Assembly: GCA_036924085.1 (NCBI GenBank) | Contig: JAVGWX010000013.1 | Coordinates: 66,004,157 to 66,068,156 of the forward strand | Direction of reading: 5' to 3' | DNA: 64,000 nucleotides | Origin: Ariolimax columbianus | Lineage: Eukaryota > Mollusca > Gastropoda > Stylommatophora > Arionidae | In this document: piece by piece, positions 10,601 through 22,373 of the stretch | Layout of the letters: each line of letters opens with the position of its first letter | Position numbering within the stretch: position 1 is the first letter of the stretch | Translations under genes and position numbers: made by a program | Notes under the pieces: generated by a model | What the model saw: only the letters and a program-made list of their open reading frames with translations | Databases searched by the model: none | Told to the model about the DNA's origin: nothing

Positions 10601-11720
10601 TGTCGCTCACACACAAACTCTCAAATCTCGTTTACACACAAACTCTTAAATCTCGCTTACACACAAACTCTTAAATCTCGCTTACACACAAACTATCAAA
10701 TCTCGTTTACACACAAACTCTCAAATCTCGTTTACACACAAACTCTTAAATCTCGCTTACACACAAACTCTTAAATCTCGCTTACACACAAACTATCAAA
10801 TCTCGTTTACACACAAACTCTCAAATCTCGTTTACACACAAACTCTTAAATCTCGCTTACACACAAACTCTTAAATCTCGCTTACACACAAACTATCAAA
10901 TCTCGTTTACACACAAACTCTCAAATCTCGTTTACACACAAACTCTTAAATCTCGCTTACACACAAACTCTTAAATCTCGCTTACACACAAACTATCAAA
11001 TCTCGTTTACACACAAACTCTCAAATCTCGTTTACACACAAACTCTTAAATCTCGCTTACACACAAACTATCAAATCTCGTTTACACACAAACTCTCAAA
11101 TATCGTTTACACACAAACTCTCAAATCTCGTTTACACACAAACTCTTAAATCTCGTTTACACAAAAACTCTCAAATCTCGCTCACACAAACTCTCAATTC
11201 TCCCTCACACAAACTCTCAATTCTCGCTCAGATTCAAACTCTCAAATCTCGCTCACACACAAACTCTCAAATCTCGCTCACACAAACTCGAAAATCTCCC
11301 TCACACACAAACTCTCAAATCTCGCTCACACAAACTTTCAAATCTCGCTTACACATAAATTCTCAAATCTCGCTCACATACAAACTGACACATCTCGCTC
11401 ACACACAAAATCTCAAATCTTGCTCACACACAAACTCTCAAATATCCCTCACACAAACTCTCAAATCTCGCTCACACACAAACTCTCAAATCTCCCTCAC
11501 ACACAAACTCTCAAATCTCCCTCACACAAACTCTCAAATCTCGCTCACACACAAACTCTCAAATCTCCCTCACACAAACTCTCAAATCTCGCTCACACAC
11601 AAACTCTCAAATCTCCCTCACACAAACTCTCCAATCTCCCTCACACAAACTCTCAAATCTCGCTCACACACAAACTCTCAAATCTCACTCACACACAAAA
11701 GCACACACAAAAGCCCCAAC
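10601..11720. repeat. 25-bp satellite with 100-bp higher-order structure
   Basis: Units resemble TCAAATCTCGTTTACACACA plus AACTC. From 10619 to about 11060, variants A (TCTCAAATCTCGTTT), B (TCTTAAATCTCGCTT) and C (TATCAAATCTCGTTT) are ordered A-B-B-C, giving a 100-bp higher-order unit repeated about four times. The last cycle lacks one B. From about 11160 the units are diverged (CTCGCTCACA/CTCCCTCACA) with alternating 23- and 25-bp lengths. Confidence 0.93.
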
Positions 11721-12089
11721 TAAACAGGCTACTTAAAAAATAATAAAGTGGTTAATGTCGTTTCGTTTCTTTCTTGAACTATTCACATTTTTTTTTCTTC
11801 AATAGCATGGCGCGAAGCAAAAATCACAAACTTCTGAACAACACAACGAAACAAAACTGTCACTCTCGCGTCTGGCGTTCCCTCTCTGGACGTTGTTCAT
11901 TAATACAAATGGCCGCATCAGGACCAAGCTGGGAGTGAAGATGATTGACAGGAGAGCGCGAAATTTGAGAAGAAATTCCACAATAATGGCTGGTTGAGAA
12001 GTCTCAGAAGAGGTTTGGAAGGGCATTTAGTGATAGGGCTCCGATACAGAGAAACACGCGTAAACAGAGAGGACTACCTGTACAGAAAG
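11721..12089. other. No gene recognised
   Basis: Spacer between two arrays. The frames 11799-12026 (minus) and 11994-12233 (plus) show nothing known. Confidence 0.45.
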
Positions 12090-12905
12090 AGAGAAAGGAG
12101 GGAGGAGGGGGGGGGGGGGCAAGAGAAAAAGAGGGAGGAGGGGGGACATGAAAGAGAAAGAGGGAGGAGGGGGGACAAGAGAGAAAAAGAGGGAGGAGGG
12201 GGAACAAGAGAGAGAAAGAGGGAGGAGGGGTGACAAGAGAGAGAAACAGGGAGGAGGGGGGATAAGAAAGAGAAAGAGGGAGGAGGGGGGACAAGAGAGA
12301 GAAAGAGGGAGGAGGTGGGACAAGAGAGAGAAAGAGGGAGGAGGGGGAACAAGAGAGAGAAAGAGGGAGGAGGGGGGACAAGAGAGAGAAAGAGGTAGGA
12401 GGGGGGACAAGAAGGAGAAAGAGGGAGGAGGGGGAACAAGAGAGGGAAAGAGGGAGGAGGGGGGACAAGAGAGAGAAAGAGGGAGGAGAGGGGACAAGAG
12501 AGAAAAAGAGGGAGGAGGGGGGACAAGAGAGAGAAAGAGGGAGGAGGGGGAACAAGAGAGAGAAAGAGGGAGGAGGGGGGACAAGAGAGAGAAAGAGGGA
12601 GGAGGGGGGACAAGAAGGAGAAAGAGGGAGGAGGGGGAACAAGAGAGAGAAAGAGGGAGGAGGGGGGACAAGAGAGAGAAAGAGGGAGGAGAGGGGACAA
12701 GAGAGAAAAAGAGGGAGGAAGGGGAACAAGAGAGAGAAAGAGGGAGGAGGGGGGACAAGAGAGAGAAAGAGGAAGGAGGAGGGACAAGAGAGAGAAAGAG
12801 GGAGGAGGGGGGACAAGAGAGAGAAAGAGGGAGGAGGGGGGACAAGAGAGAGAAAGAGGAAGGAGGAGGGACAAGAGAGAGAAAGAGGGAGGAGGGGGGA
12901 CAAGG
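12090..12905. repeat. 29-bp polypurine satellite
   Basis: About 28 units of AGAGAGAAAGAGGGAGGAGG plus GGGGACAAG. The top strand is almost all purine apart from one C per unit. Four long frames (three minus, one plus) cross it without stops and encode only low-complexity Ser/Leu/Pro/Phe or Arg/Glu/Gly, so they are rejected as genes. Confidence 0.95.
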
Positions 12906-12984
12906 GAAAAAAGAGAGAGATGTAGTGATGAAGAAATTTGAGTTATATGTTATTGGCGCTTAAATAGAATAAATTATAACGAGA

Positions 12985-13262
12985 GGTCAAAGATGCAGAC
13001 GTGATTGAACTGACAGGAGTCAGGGACTCATAGCTGGCTGCTTCCATTAGAGTCAGTGACCCATGTCTGACAAAGATGCTATTCCGCCTCCGAGTGACGG
13101 TACTAGGAATAGACTGCAACCATGCAGGCTGGCTAAGAGATTATGGATCGAAAATGGAAGACGAACTCGAATGTGCCTGGCCAAAAGGTGCAGATATCAC
13201 AGCTCCGCTGTAAATTACAACATAACGTTACAAACGTTCATGTCAGGACGAACGCGTAAATA
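12985..13262 (+). mobile_element. SINE-B variant copy
   Basis: Diverged relative with TCAGGGACTCATAGCTGGCT, CAGGCTGGCTAAGAGATTAT, a core-like CGAATGTGCCTGGCCAAAAG block near 13168, and GCTGTAAATTACAACATAAC. It is followed by a giant GAA-type tract, as expected for this family's tail. Confidence 0.65.
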
Positions 13263-14165
13263 GAAAAAGACAAATGAAGCAAAAGAAGAGGAGGCGTAAG
13301 AAGAAGAAGAAGAAGAATAAGAAGAAGAATAAGAAGAAGAATAAGAAGAAGAAGAAAGAAGAAGAAGACATTGAAGAAAGAAGAAAAGGAAGAAGAAGCA
13401 GAGACAGCAGAAGAAGAAAGAAAAAGTCGAAAAATAATAATAAGACGAAGAAGAGAAGGAGGACTAAGAAGAATAAGAACAAAAAGAAGAAGAAAAGGCG
13501 GAAGAAGAGAAAGAAAGAGAAAAAGAAAAAAGCAGAGAAAGAAGAAGCAGAAGAAGTAGAAGCAGGGGCAGAAGAAGAAGAAGAAAGAGAAGAAGAGGAC
13601 GCGGAAGAAGGGAGAAATGAAGACGAAGGAGATGAAGAAAAGAACGAGGAAGAGGAAGAAAAAGAAAAAGAGGTGAAAGAAAAGAAAGAAAGAGAAGAAG
13701 AAGAAGAAGAAAGGGAAGAAGAAGAAGAGAAAGAATAAGAAGAGGCACACGAAGTGGAAGAAGATGTTGAGAAAGGAGAAAGAAGAAGAAGAAGAAGACG
13801 CAGAAAAGGAGGAGGAAGAGGAAGAATAAGAAGAAGAAGAGGAGGAAAAAGAAGAACAAGAGAAACTATTATACAGAGAGGACGAAAAAGAAAAGATGAA
13901 GGCGAGATAAGAATATGTGGGACAGAGTGAACGTGGAAGCGAAAGACTGAGACAGAAAAAGAAACAATGTCCTTTGTCACTGTACAACTGATAAATTAGA
14001 AATACAGAAGAAGAAGAATGAGAAGAAGAAGAAGAAGAAGAAGAAGAAGAAGAAGAAGAAGAAAAGAAGAAGAAGAAGGAGAAGGAGAAGAAAAAGAAGA
14101 AAAAGAAGAAGAAGAAGAAGAAGAAGAAGAAGAACAACAACAACAACAACAAGAACAAGAAGAGA
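13263..14165. repeat. About 900-bp GAA-rich polypurine tract
   Basis: Nearly uninterrupted purine run dominated by GAA, with AAT and CAG interruptions. A short (AAC)n occurs at 14134-14150, then GAGATAGAGA. Open frames (plus 13274-13738, Lys/Glu/Arg; several minus, Ser/Phe/Leu) are compositional. Its position straight after a SINE-B variant suggests an expanded 3' tail. Confidence 0.9.
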
Positions 14166-14560
14166 GATAGAGAGATAGAGAAATAGAAAGATAAATAATG
14201 GTCTCTGTGAAGCTGCATAATTTTAAGGCACACATTCCTGACACATACGAGTGACGTACTGACGTCGACCAATCGCCGGACGTAAGATTATGCCACTGTG
14301 ATCGAGTAATGTTCGATGTATGATCGATTTAAAGACGACAACAGGTTATTCAAATCACTAATGGGACTCCCAACGGGGGTGAGGGGTGGGGACAGTGGAG
14401 GGGGTGTGTGGCTGAAATGACGATACTGGAGTGTGTATGACCAGCGACATAACAGAAGCATTAGAGTTAATAACTTTCACAATGTTCTAGGAAATAAAAT
14501 GAGTCTACGTGGATTACAGAAACGGTGATTATGTACTGTATATAATAACATGAAGTTGTA
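14166..14560. other. No gene seen
   Basis: Short unique spacer between polypurine sequence and the ACATAA array, with a G-rich stretch (GGGGGTGAGGGGTGGGGACA) near 14374. No coding evidence. Confidence 0.5.
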
Positions 14561-16045
14561 CAACATAACATAACATAAAATAAAACAGTATTGCAAAACA
14601 TTACATAAATCAGTATTGCATAAAAAAACATAACAGCAGCATTCAAATACCATAACATAAGCCAGTATAACATAACATAAGCCAGTATAACATAACATAA
14701 GCCGGTATAACATAACATAAGCCAGTATAACATAACATAAGCCAGTATAACATAACATAACCAGTATAACATAACATAAACCAGTATAACATAACATAAA
14801 CCAGTATAGCATAACATAACCAGTATAACATAACATAAGTCAGTATAACATAACATAAGCCAGTATAACATAACATTGCCAGTATAACATAACATAAACC
14901 AGTATAACATAACATAAACCAGTATAACATAACATAACCAGTATAGCGTAACATAACCAGTATAACATAACATAAACCAGTATAGCATAACATAAACCAG
15001 TATAACATAACATAAACCAGTATAGCATAACATGACATAAACCAGTATAGCATAACATGACATAAATCAGTATTGCATAACATAACATAGAGCAGTATTG
15101 CATATAATAACATAAAGGTGAATTGTATAACATAACATACATCAGTATTGCATACAAAACATAAAATCAGTATTGAATAACCTAACTTAAGCCAGTATAA
15201 CATAACATAACATAAACCAGTATATCAAAATATAACATAGAGCAGTATTGTATAACATAACATAAATCAGTATAGTATAACATAACATAAAGCAGTATTG
15301 CATAACATAACATAACATACAGTAAAATAACTTAACATAACCTAAATCAGTATTCCATAATATCACATAAAGCCGTATAGCATAACATAACATAAATCAG
15401 TATTAAATAACATAACATAAAGCAGTACAACATAACAAAACATTACATAAATCAGTACTGTATAACATAGCATAAAGCAGTATTGCATAACAAAACATAA
15501 AGCAGTATTGCATAACAAAACATAAAGCAGTATTGCATAACAAAACATAACGCGTTACAAAATAACAAAGAACAAATCCATATATAATACATACATCAGT
15601 ATTGCATAACTTAACATAAAGCAGCACACCATAACATAACATAACATAGCATAAAGCAGTATTGCATAACATAGCATAAAGCAGTCCAACATAACATAGC
15701 ATAAACCAGTATTGCATTACATTACATAAGTAGGGGACAGCGTGGCCTAGTGGTTAAGTGACACGGCCAGATGGTGCTGCGTTCGATCCCCATCACAGCA
15801 CCGGCCGTTACCCCGGGGAAGTAAGCCCTTAGAAAATGCAGGAGGAAGCAGACCCTTACATAAAATGCATGCTGAAGTCGGATGCACTGCGCATAGAGGG
15901 GCAAAATAAAAACCACAGTATAACGCACACCGCCTTGGGGATTAGAGAAATAAGGCGAACGCAAAAAAAAAAAAAAAAAAAAAAAAATTTACATAAGTAG
16001 CGCAACATAACATTACATTACATAAAGTAGTGCAACATAACATAA
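14561..16045. repeat. About 20-bp satellite (CAGTATAACATAACATAAGC), interrupted by SINE-A
   Basis: Dozens of copies. They are regular at about 14650-15060 and more degenerate to 15720, with a remnant after the SINE (15989-16045). Several minus frames read Tyr-Val-Met-Leu-Tyr repeats and mimic membrane proteins, but they follow the periodicity and are not taken as genes. Confidence 0.93.
15734..15987 (+). mobile_element. SINE-A, complete, with poly(A) and target-site duplication
   Basis: Best-preserved copy. The head has A-box-like TGGCCTAGTGGTTAAGTG and B-box-like GCGTTCGATCCCC, as in tRNA-derived SINEs. The body follows, the core is GCTGAAGTCGGATGCACTGC, and the end GGCGAACGC leads to 25 A residues (15963-15987). 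The 12-mer TTACATAAGTAG occurs immediately before (15722-15733) and immediately after (15989-16000, one T after the A run). These are direct repeats as made by target-primed retroposition. The element interrupts the 20-bp satellite, so it is younger than that array. Confidence 0.92.
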
Positions 16046-16380
16046 GATTAGACAGAGGAGTTGAGGGTGTGTGATTAGGTCACGGGTCAATGGTGGTAAT
16101 TGTCGTGTCTCTTTGTGGAAGCGCATTAATATGTGGGAAGTGGAAAGAGAATAGAGCGAGTTGGAGGGAGGGAGTAACGGAGAGAAAGAATGATATATAC
16201 GATAAGGAGGAGAAAGGAGGGAGAAGGGAGCGGAGGGAGAAGGGAGGGAGGGAGAAGGGATGGGGGAGGGAAAAGAGGGAGGAGGGAGAAGAGGGGGGGG
16301 GGGAGGATGCGGGAGAACAATTAATGGCGGAGGATGAGACAGAAAGAGAAAGACGAGAGAGAGAAAGAATGAGATAAATT
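16046..16380. repeat. GGGA/GAGA polypurine low-complexity region
   Basis: Core at about 16140-16375 of GAGGGAGAAGGGAGGG type. No periodic unit is fixed. The frames across it are compositional. Confidence 0.8.
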
Positions 16381-17104
16381 ATGTCGCCCCTTCCTGAGAT
16401 TAGATTTAGCGAGCTTTCTTAATTTGTGTGGTACCTCAACCCTGAAATCGAGCTTAAAGGTAGCTGTTTCAAACCCATTTACCAGCACGCTTCAGTCGAC
16501 CCAGCTTCCAGCTGACTACCTGACTTACTGTTAACGAAAACGAAAAAGAAGCGTAGAATAAGAACTAACCACATCCACCTTTTAACAGACCTGACGCATT
16601 GAACAATGAATTCTCTAACACTCCATCCCCGACCCCCTCCGCCAACAATGGAACCACCTTTAATATTAGAAAACAACTACATATTTGGAATAATATCGTT
16701 CAATCTTACGCACAAGTACGCAAGCTGGATCAAGTACGCTATTGTCCAGTCCGAATAATGCGTAATTCTATTTTTAGCCTTGGTGATCATTTCTGCCTCA
16801 AAACTGTGTCTGATATAGCTGGAATAAAGATTTAATTTGAGTGGTTTTCATTTGGGGGATTTGTGATAACAACGATTGCCGTTACTGATTACTTGAACAA
16901 CAAAATGAACGAGGCGACGGGAGAGTTTTTGGAGGACACGCAGACGAGCGACATGAGTACAAGAACAACTGAAGGAACGAAAAAATCAACAAGCAGATTA
17001 CATAAAAATGGCGCTGCATACGATTTTCTTTATAAATGTTTTTTTGTTGTCTGAGCATTTCTCTCCGTTTGATGGTTCAATACGTACGCGATAAACACAA
17101 TGAC
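16381..17104. other. No gene recognised
   Basis: Several short frames (16479-16676 minus, 16599-16835 plus, 16863-17054 plus) have plausible composition. None has a recognisable domain or clear splice boundaries. Confidence 0.4.
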
Positions 17105-17600
17105 AGATCCCCACTGACTAATATACACGCTGACCTGTTCCTACGCGGACCTGTCCGCACACTGACCTGTCCCCACATTGTCCTGTCCCCACACTGACCT
17201 ATCCCCACACTGAACTGTCCCCATACTAACGGGTCCCCATACTGACCTGTCCCCACACTGACCTATCTCCACACTGACCTGTCCCCACACTGACCTGTCC
17301 CCACACTGACCTGTCCCCACACTAACCTGTCCCCACAATGACCTGTCTTCACACTGACCTGGTCCTTCAAAGACCTGTTCTTACAATGGACTGTTCTCAC
17401 ACTGTCCTGTCATCACACTGTCCTGTGCCTACACTGTCCTGTTCCCCCACTCTCATATCCTCACTGTCCTGTCCCCCCACTGTCCTGTCCTCCCTGTCTA
17501 GTCCCCACACTAACTTAGACCACCACTACCCACACCCACACTGTCCCGTCCCCACTGTCATGTTCCAACAACGACCTGATCCTCACTATCTACACCGACA
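17105..17600. repeat. 16-bp satellite (CCTGTCCCCACACTGA)
   Basis: About 30 units. They are well conserved at 17150-17340 and progressively degenerate to the right (CACTGTCCTGTCC and similar). Confidence 0.9.
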
Positions 17601-18310
17601 CTAAACCTACAACGACCTGGATGCCTACCATCCACACCCACACCACCGCACCTTCCCTACATTCTCCCTTAAAACAAATCTCTCCTTTATTGTTTCCTCC
17701 CAAAATGCCTGAATCATGTGGGCCTCTCTAAACAAACACAATTTTGTTCTGCCCTTGCGAAAAAAAAAATTTGAAACACCCAAAAAGCCCACAAGTAGAT
17801 GAGGAATGAAATGGTATGACATTAAACCAGGACATTGCAGATTCGTGTCAATGGGCCGCCTTTTCAGACTTTCCAATTCCTTATCGATTTTCTATTAAAA
17901 CCATTTTGTAATCAAATGCTGCCGTCACTCCAGCAAGAAAAATAGACGGATTTTCGTGTCACAATCCTTTATTTCTTTGTCTATTTTAAAAAATTATATT
18001 TTATTTTTACATTTTCAACACAATGCTACCTTAAGTTGGACCTTAGATTCGACTCGTAGATTCTTTTTTTTAATTTATTTTTTTTGTTGTTGGTGGAAGT
18101 TTTTAAGTTAATATAATTTTACAATTGCTTTTGGAAAGGTGGCACGACCTATTTTTTAAATGTCTATTTTACTTCTCTGTGGAGGGTGAGGCTGCAAACT
18201 GTCAATCATTAATCGATTTAAACCGTTTCAGCTCCCTGTCGAGCACGGATATTTTAAAAATACATGCATGTACTCCTGTCCTGAGCTATCAACTCTGATT
18301 CAATGACATC
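17601..18310. other. No gene seen
   Basis: AT-rich unique sequence with T-rich runs near 18065-18085. Nothing recognised. Confidence 0.5.
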
Positions 18311-18311
18311 T

Positions 18312-18525
18312 TAGGGGGACATCGTGGGCTAGTGGTTAAGTGGCACAGCTCAAAACCCGAAGATGCTGGGTTCGCTCCCAAATCATAGCACCGGACGTTA
18401 CACCGAGAATGCAAACATTTGAGAAAATTCAGGAGGAGGTAGATCATTACATATTATAAAATATATACCCAAGTCGGATGCACTGGGCCGACAGGCGCAA
18501 AATAAAACGGTAGTGCAATACGCAC
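18312..18525 (+). mobile_element. SINE-A copy
   Basis: Head with GTGGGCTAGTGGTTAAGTGG (A-box-like) and CTGGGTTCGCTCCC (B-box-like), body GCACCGGACGTTACACCGAG, and core CAAGTCGGATGCACTGGGCC with the following GACAGGCGCAAAATAAAAC. No poly(A): its right end leads into a 39-bp array. Confidence 0.85.
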
Positions 18526-18722
18526 TGTTTTATCTGTTATTTCAAGTTCCTCTTGTGTGTTTTGTTTTATCTATGTTATTTCAAGTTCCTCTTGTGTGTT
18601 TTGTTTTATCTATGTTATTTCAAGTTGCCCGTGTGTGTTATGTTTTATCTATGTTATTTCAAGTTTCTCGAGTGTGTTTTGTTTTATCTATGTTATTTCA
18701 AGTTCCTCGTGTGTGTTTTGGG
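18526..18722. repeat. 39-bp tandem repeat
   Basis: Five copies of a unit containing ATGTTATTTCAAGTTCCTCT and TTTTGTTTTATCT. Because 39 is a multiple of 3, three frames stay open (18513-18808). No protein is inferred. Confidence 0.88.
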
Positions 18723-18899
18723 ATTCCTCTACTTCATTTGCCATGATGATTCAAGTACAGAGACTGACATTGCTGCATTGGGTTTCCAGTGCCGACATCT
18801 GTGACTAGCTGATTGCTGTCAGCCCCTACATAGCTACAGCTTTAACCTCGATGTGTCTTAGAGCGTACGATACGTTTGAAGTAGTAGTGGAGAAACAGT
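18723..18899. other. Short unique spacer
   Basis: No gene or repeat recognised. Confidence 0.45.
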
Positions 18900-19425
18900 A
18901 GCAGCTGTAGAGAAGAAAATGAAACATAAGAAGAACATGAAGAAGGGGGAAGACTAAGGAAGATCAGGGATGAGAAAAAGAAGAAAAATATTAGACGACG
19001 TAAAAAATAACAATGAGAGGAAAGAGAAAAAAGAAGAAGTAACAGGGGAAATACAATAATAATACGAAAATAAAAAATAATAAAAGGAAATAATATGATG
19101 ATTAATTGGAAAGTAAAAGAAGAAATAGTAGAGGAATAAATATAAGAATAGTGATAATAATAATAAGAAGAACAAAAGAAGACAAAAAGGACGAAAAAGT
19201 AGAGAGAGAATCAGAAAAAAGAAGAGAAAGAAGAAAGAGAAGAATACGAAGAAGAAAAAGACAAAGAGGAAGAAGAGAAAGAAGAAGAAGAGAAAGGAGA
19301 TGAAGAAGAAGGATAAAATAAGATAAGACGAAGAGAAAGAAGAAGAAGAAAAAGAAGAAGAAGAAGAGGAAGAAGAAAAAGAAGAAGAAGACGAAGAAGA
19401 AGAAGAAAAACAATAACATAAACAC
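18900..19425. repeat. GAA-rich polypurine tract
   Basis: Imperfect GAA/AAT-rich run, purest at 19190-19410. The open frames on both strands are compositional. Confidence 0.85.
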
Positions 19426-20035
19426 GATCGTCACAGATGTCAGAAGATGAGACCCAGATTCTCCAATTTTCACTCAACAAAAACCAGAAAAAACTAACAA
19501 CACTTCAAACTGAATGGATAGTTAACGCTTGGAGCCTTGACTTCCCCAGTCCTTGTCCGAATTTAAGCCACAGATCTGTGGCCATGACTCGACATTGTCC
19601 CCGGTTGCTAGTTAGCTTAAAATTTTCCACGCCATTAGACTCTTACCATGCTTGAGCGATTTCCAAACGCTTGCAAGGAAGTATTCCTGTGTTAAATATT
19701 GCCTTCCAAAAACTGGATTTAACAAAGCTACAAAATAAACCCGGAAAGGGGGAAAATATAACTTCTGATTCGCAAGATACTGAATGAAAGCGGAGAAGGC
19801 AGAAACGCTTTTGTAACTCGTTGCACAACGGCTGGATCAATAGCGTCTATTTTCGTGTCTGCAGCCGCTTCTAAAATCAGGGATTGACAAAAGGCTTGCA
19901 TATCGCACTCTGATCGCGGCTCATTCTAACAGTGTCCATATTGTATCAGTTCCCAAGACTCAGATTTCAGGGTTTGAATAATTTGTTTGCATTGCCTTCC
20001 CCGTACTTCTGTTTATTTTTCTAAACGTCTAAAAA
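19426..20035. other. No gene recognised
   Basis: Unique-looking sequence. Frames 19437-19655 and 19643-19840 (minus) have no recognisable features. Confidence 0.45.
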
Positions 20036-20685
20036 ACGTTCAAGGTAAAGTCAGATTGCTGTCATAAAAACGCTAAAGGTAATGTCAGACTGCTGTCATA
20101 AAAATACTCAAGGTAATGCCAGACAGCTGTCATGGAAGGGCTAACGGTAATGCCAGACAGCTGTCATGGAAGGGCTAACGGGAATGTCAGACAGCTGTCA
20201 TGGAAGGGCTAACGGTAATGTCAGACAGCTGTCATGGAAGGGCTAACGGTAATGCCAGACAGCTGTCATGGAAGGGCTAACGGTAATGTCAGACAGCTGT
20301 CATAAAACACTCAAGGTTACGCTAGACAGCTGTCATAGAAGGGCTAGTTGTAAAGTCAGACTGCTATCATAGAAATGTCCAGGGTAATATAAGACAGCTG
20401 TCATATAATGGCTAACGGTAAATTCAGACTGGTATCTTAAAAACGTTTAAGGTAAAATCAGATTGCTGTCATAAAAACGCTCAAGGTAGTCAGACGGCTG
20501 TCATAAAAACGTTCAAGGTAAAGTCAGATTGCTGTCATAAAAACGCTCAAGGTAAAGTCAGACTGCTGTCATAAATACGCTCAAGTCAATGTCAAACAGA
20601 ACTGTCATAAAAACGCACACGGTAATGTCTGACCACTGTCATAAAAACGCTCATAGTAATGTCAGACTGTTTTCAAGGATGAAGT
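20036..20685. repeat. 34-bp satellite centred on a perfect GACAGCTGTC palindrome
   Basis: About 19 units of the form GGTAATGTCAGACAGCTGTC plus ATGGAAGGGCTAAC. The middle six copies (about 20130-20300) are nearly identical and keep the 10-bp palindrome with its CAGCTG centre. Outer copies are diverged (GACTGCTGTCATAAAAACGC) and have lost it. Confidence 0.9.
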
Positions 20686-21604
20686 GGTTGCGATTTCATT
20701 AGATAAGCTTGATTTTATCGTCAGGGAATACCTATTAACGACTTTGTTGTTGGGCATATATCAAGATATGTTAAGCTCCCTAGGGAGAACAGGTCGTTGA
20801 CAAATAAGCCCCCTGTTTAACAAACGTTGATCTGCCGAATCTATTGACGTTTTGTGTTTTGTTAAAGTTTCCACCGGAAAAGGTAGCCAGTGCTACGTCC
20901 AGCCCTCCTTAGTCGCCTCGTACGATGCTGATGATGATATAATCTCTTTCGCTGTGAGCGGGCAGCTCTTGACAGCCCTATGCCTCCCGGATAAAAGCAC
21001 ACGTCCTCCTCATTTTTTGAGGCGACGTCCAATCCCGTATAAAGTATGTTGTCTTAGAGGCGTTACGATTGCGAAAGGGCGGAGGGGAGATGTTATGGAC
21101 GCATCTTTCGAGTATCCCCGAAGGGAGGCAGTCCAGTGTGTCGGCATCCCAGTATCTCATTATTCTTCCATAAGTTTTGCCAGCCCATCCGCAGTGATGA
21201 AATGTGTGGCATTCCACGCCACCTGGAACAATGCTAAAAGGGGGTAGAGGTGCAGTATCCGCTGGTCTACATCTCTTCTGCATACCTGGGGATAAATGAT
21301 AGACGACAACACGTGAAGAACAACACAAGAAAGCATTTCACCCATTAAGTGGGGATGGATTGGTGCAGCCAAGACCATGTACAACTCTCCGGTGGGTTCT
21401 GCAGCTACACCTATAGGGCTCTACGTGCACATCAGTCCTTTTGTCTGGTCTCTCTCCAAAGATGTGGTGTCCGGTTTGGGTGACCCTGCCAGGAGTAAAA
21501 CTCCCTCCGGCATTGCTGCTTGGATCACTGTGGCTTGGCAAAGTTAAGCTTACGCAGGGAGATCCTCTTACAACATGCATGAAAAACTGAGACGTTAGTC
21601 CGGT
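20686..21604. other. Unrecognised stretch with overlapping long frames
   Basis: A plus frame (20852-21247, 131 codons) and minus frames (20978-21328, 21338-21616) overlap. The minus series could be joined with a frame change, which would suit a decayed transposon ORF. I see no motif that identifies it, so no gene is called. Confidence 0.35.
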
Positions 21605-21980
21605 CAGGAACAACATATTAACTAGGAGGTGGCGTCAGGCACAACAAACTAACCAGGACGTAGCGTCAAGGTCAGGCAAAACATACTAGCCAGGACGTAG
21701 CGTCAAGGTCAGGCACAACATACTAACCAGAACCACCATCTCTTCTGCGTCACGTTCTCTGGAATCAGGCTGTTTTCAAAGCAATATGGTTGACAATGTG
21801 GGGATTGGCGTGATCCCCGCAGTAGTGATCGTCACGCAGATTAAACCAATCATAGCGAAACAGCCTAAATGATCGTGGTCCATTTTCCATGAACACCCTC
21901 ATGATGTAAGTAAAGCTACTGCGGCCTGACACTTATGCCCTTTTCAGGTCGCACCAGTTGGCATTCAACGGTTATCGACA
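21605..21980 (+). mobile_element. Family C copy with three 37-bp units
   Basis: The left part holds three units of the CAGGACGTAGCGTCAAGGTC type. Then come the conserved body (CCACCATCTCTTCTGCGTCA, GATCCCCGCAGTAGTGATCG) and the 3' part (CTGACACTTATGCCCTTTTC). The AAC tail is missing. Confidence 0.75.
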
Positions 21981-22373
21981 TGCTAAGCAGGTGACAAAGT
22001 TACTATACTCTGTTCCTCTTTCAGGCCCCGGTAATGCTCAGCCATTATGCAAAACCGAAAGGACTGCACTTACGTCACACTTATAGGTACATAGCCTTAA
22101 CTCTTAGTCCAAACATATGCCATTTTGTCAGTGTTCAGTGTCTTACAATTCCAAAACGTCCACTGACAAATAGACTGATTCGTTGTATTTGTGAACTCGT
22201 ACCGATATATACGAGGAGTGTTCAAACGAAACCGGACCAAATTGCATCAAGTGAACATACATACGATAGGCATCATGACGTCAATTCTGGTGTAAATGGC
22301 ACATACCAACCGTCAAGTTTGGGAAATTGCATTATCCTTCGACTCATAGATTCCTCGGCAGACCGTTGAAAAC

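Noticed and set aside
12004..12963. Long Ser/Leu/Pro-rich and Arg/Glu/Gly-rich frames
   Set aside because: Produced by the 29-bp polypurine array. No start context, splice sites or complex sequence.
13238..14272. 344-codon minus frame and Lys/Glu-rich plus frame
   Set aside because: Pure reflection of GAA/CTT composition.
14467..15717. Hydrophobic Tyr/Met/Leu/Cys frames resembling membrane proteins
   Set aside because: Direct translation of the ACATAA-type satellite. The hydrophobicity is a coding accident.
18779..19465. Inverted similarity (GACATCTGTGAC) on both sides of the polypurine tract
   Set aside because: Only 12-15 bp match well; too short to call terminal repeats.
20852..21616. 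Possible protein-coding gene
   Set aside because: Competing frames on both strands and no recognisable motif. Left as unrecognised sequence.
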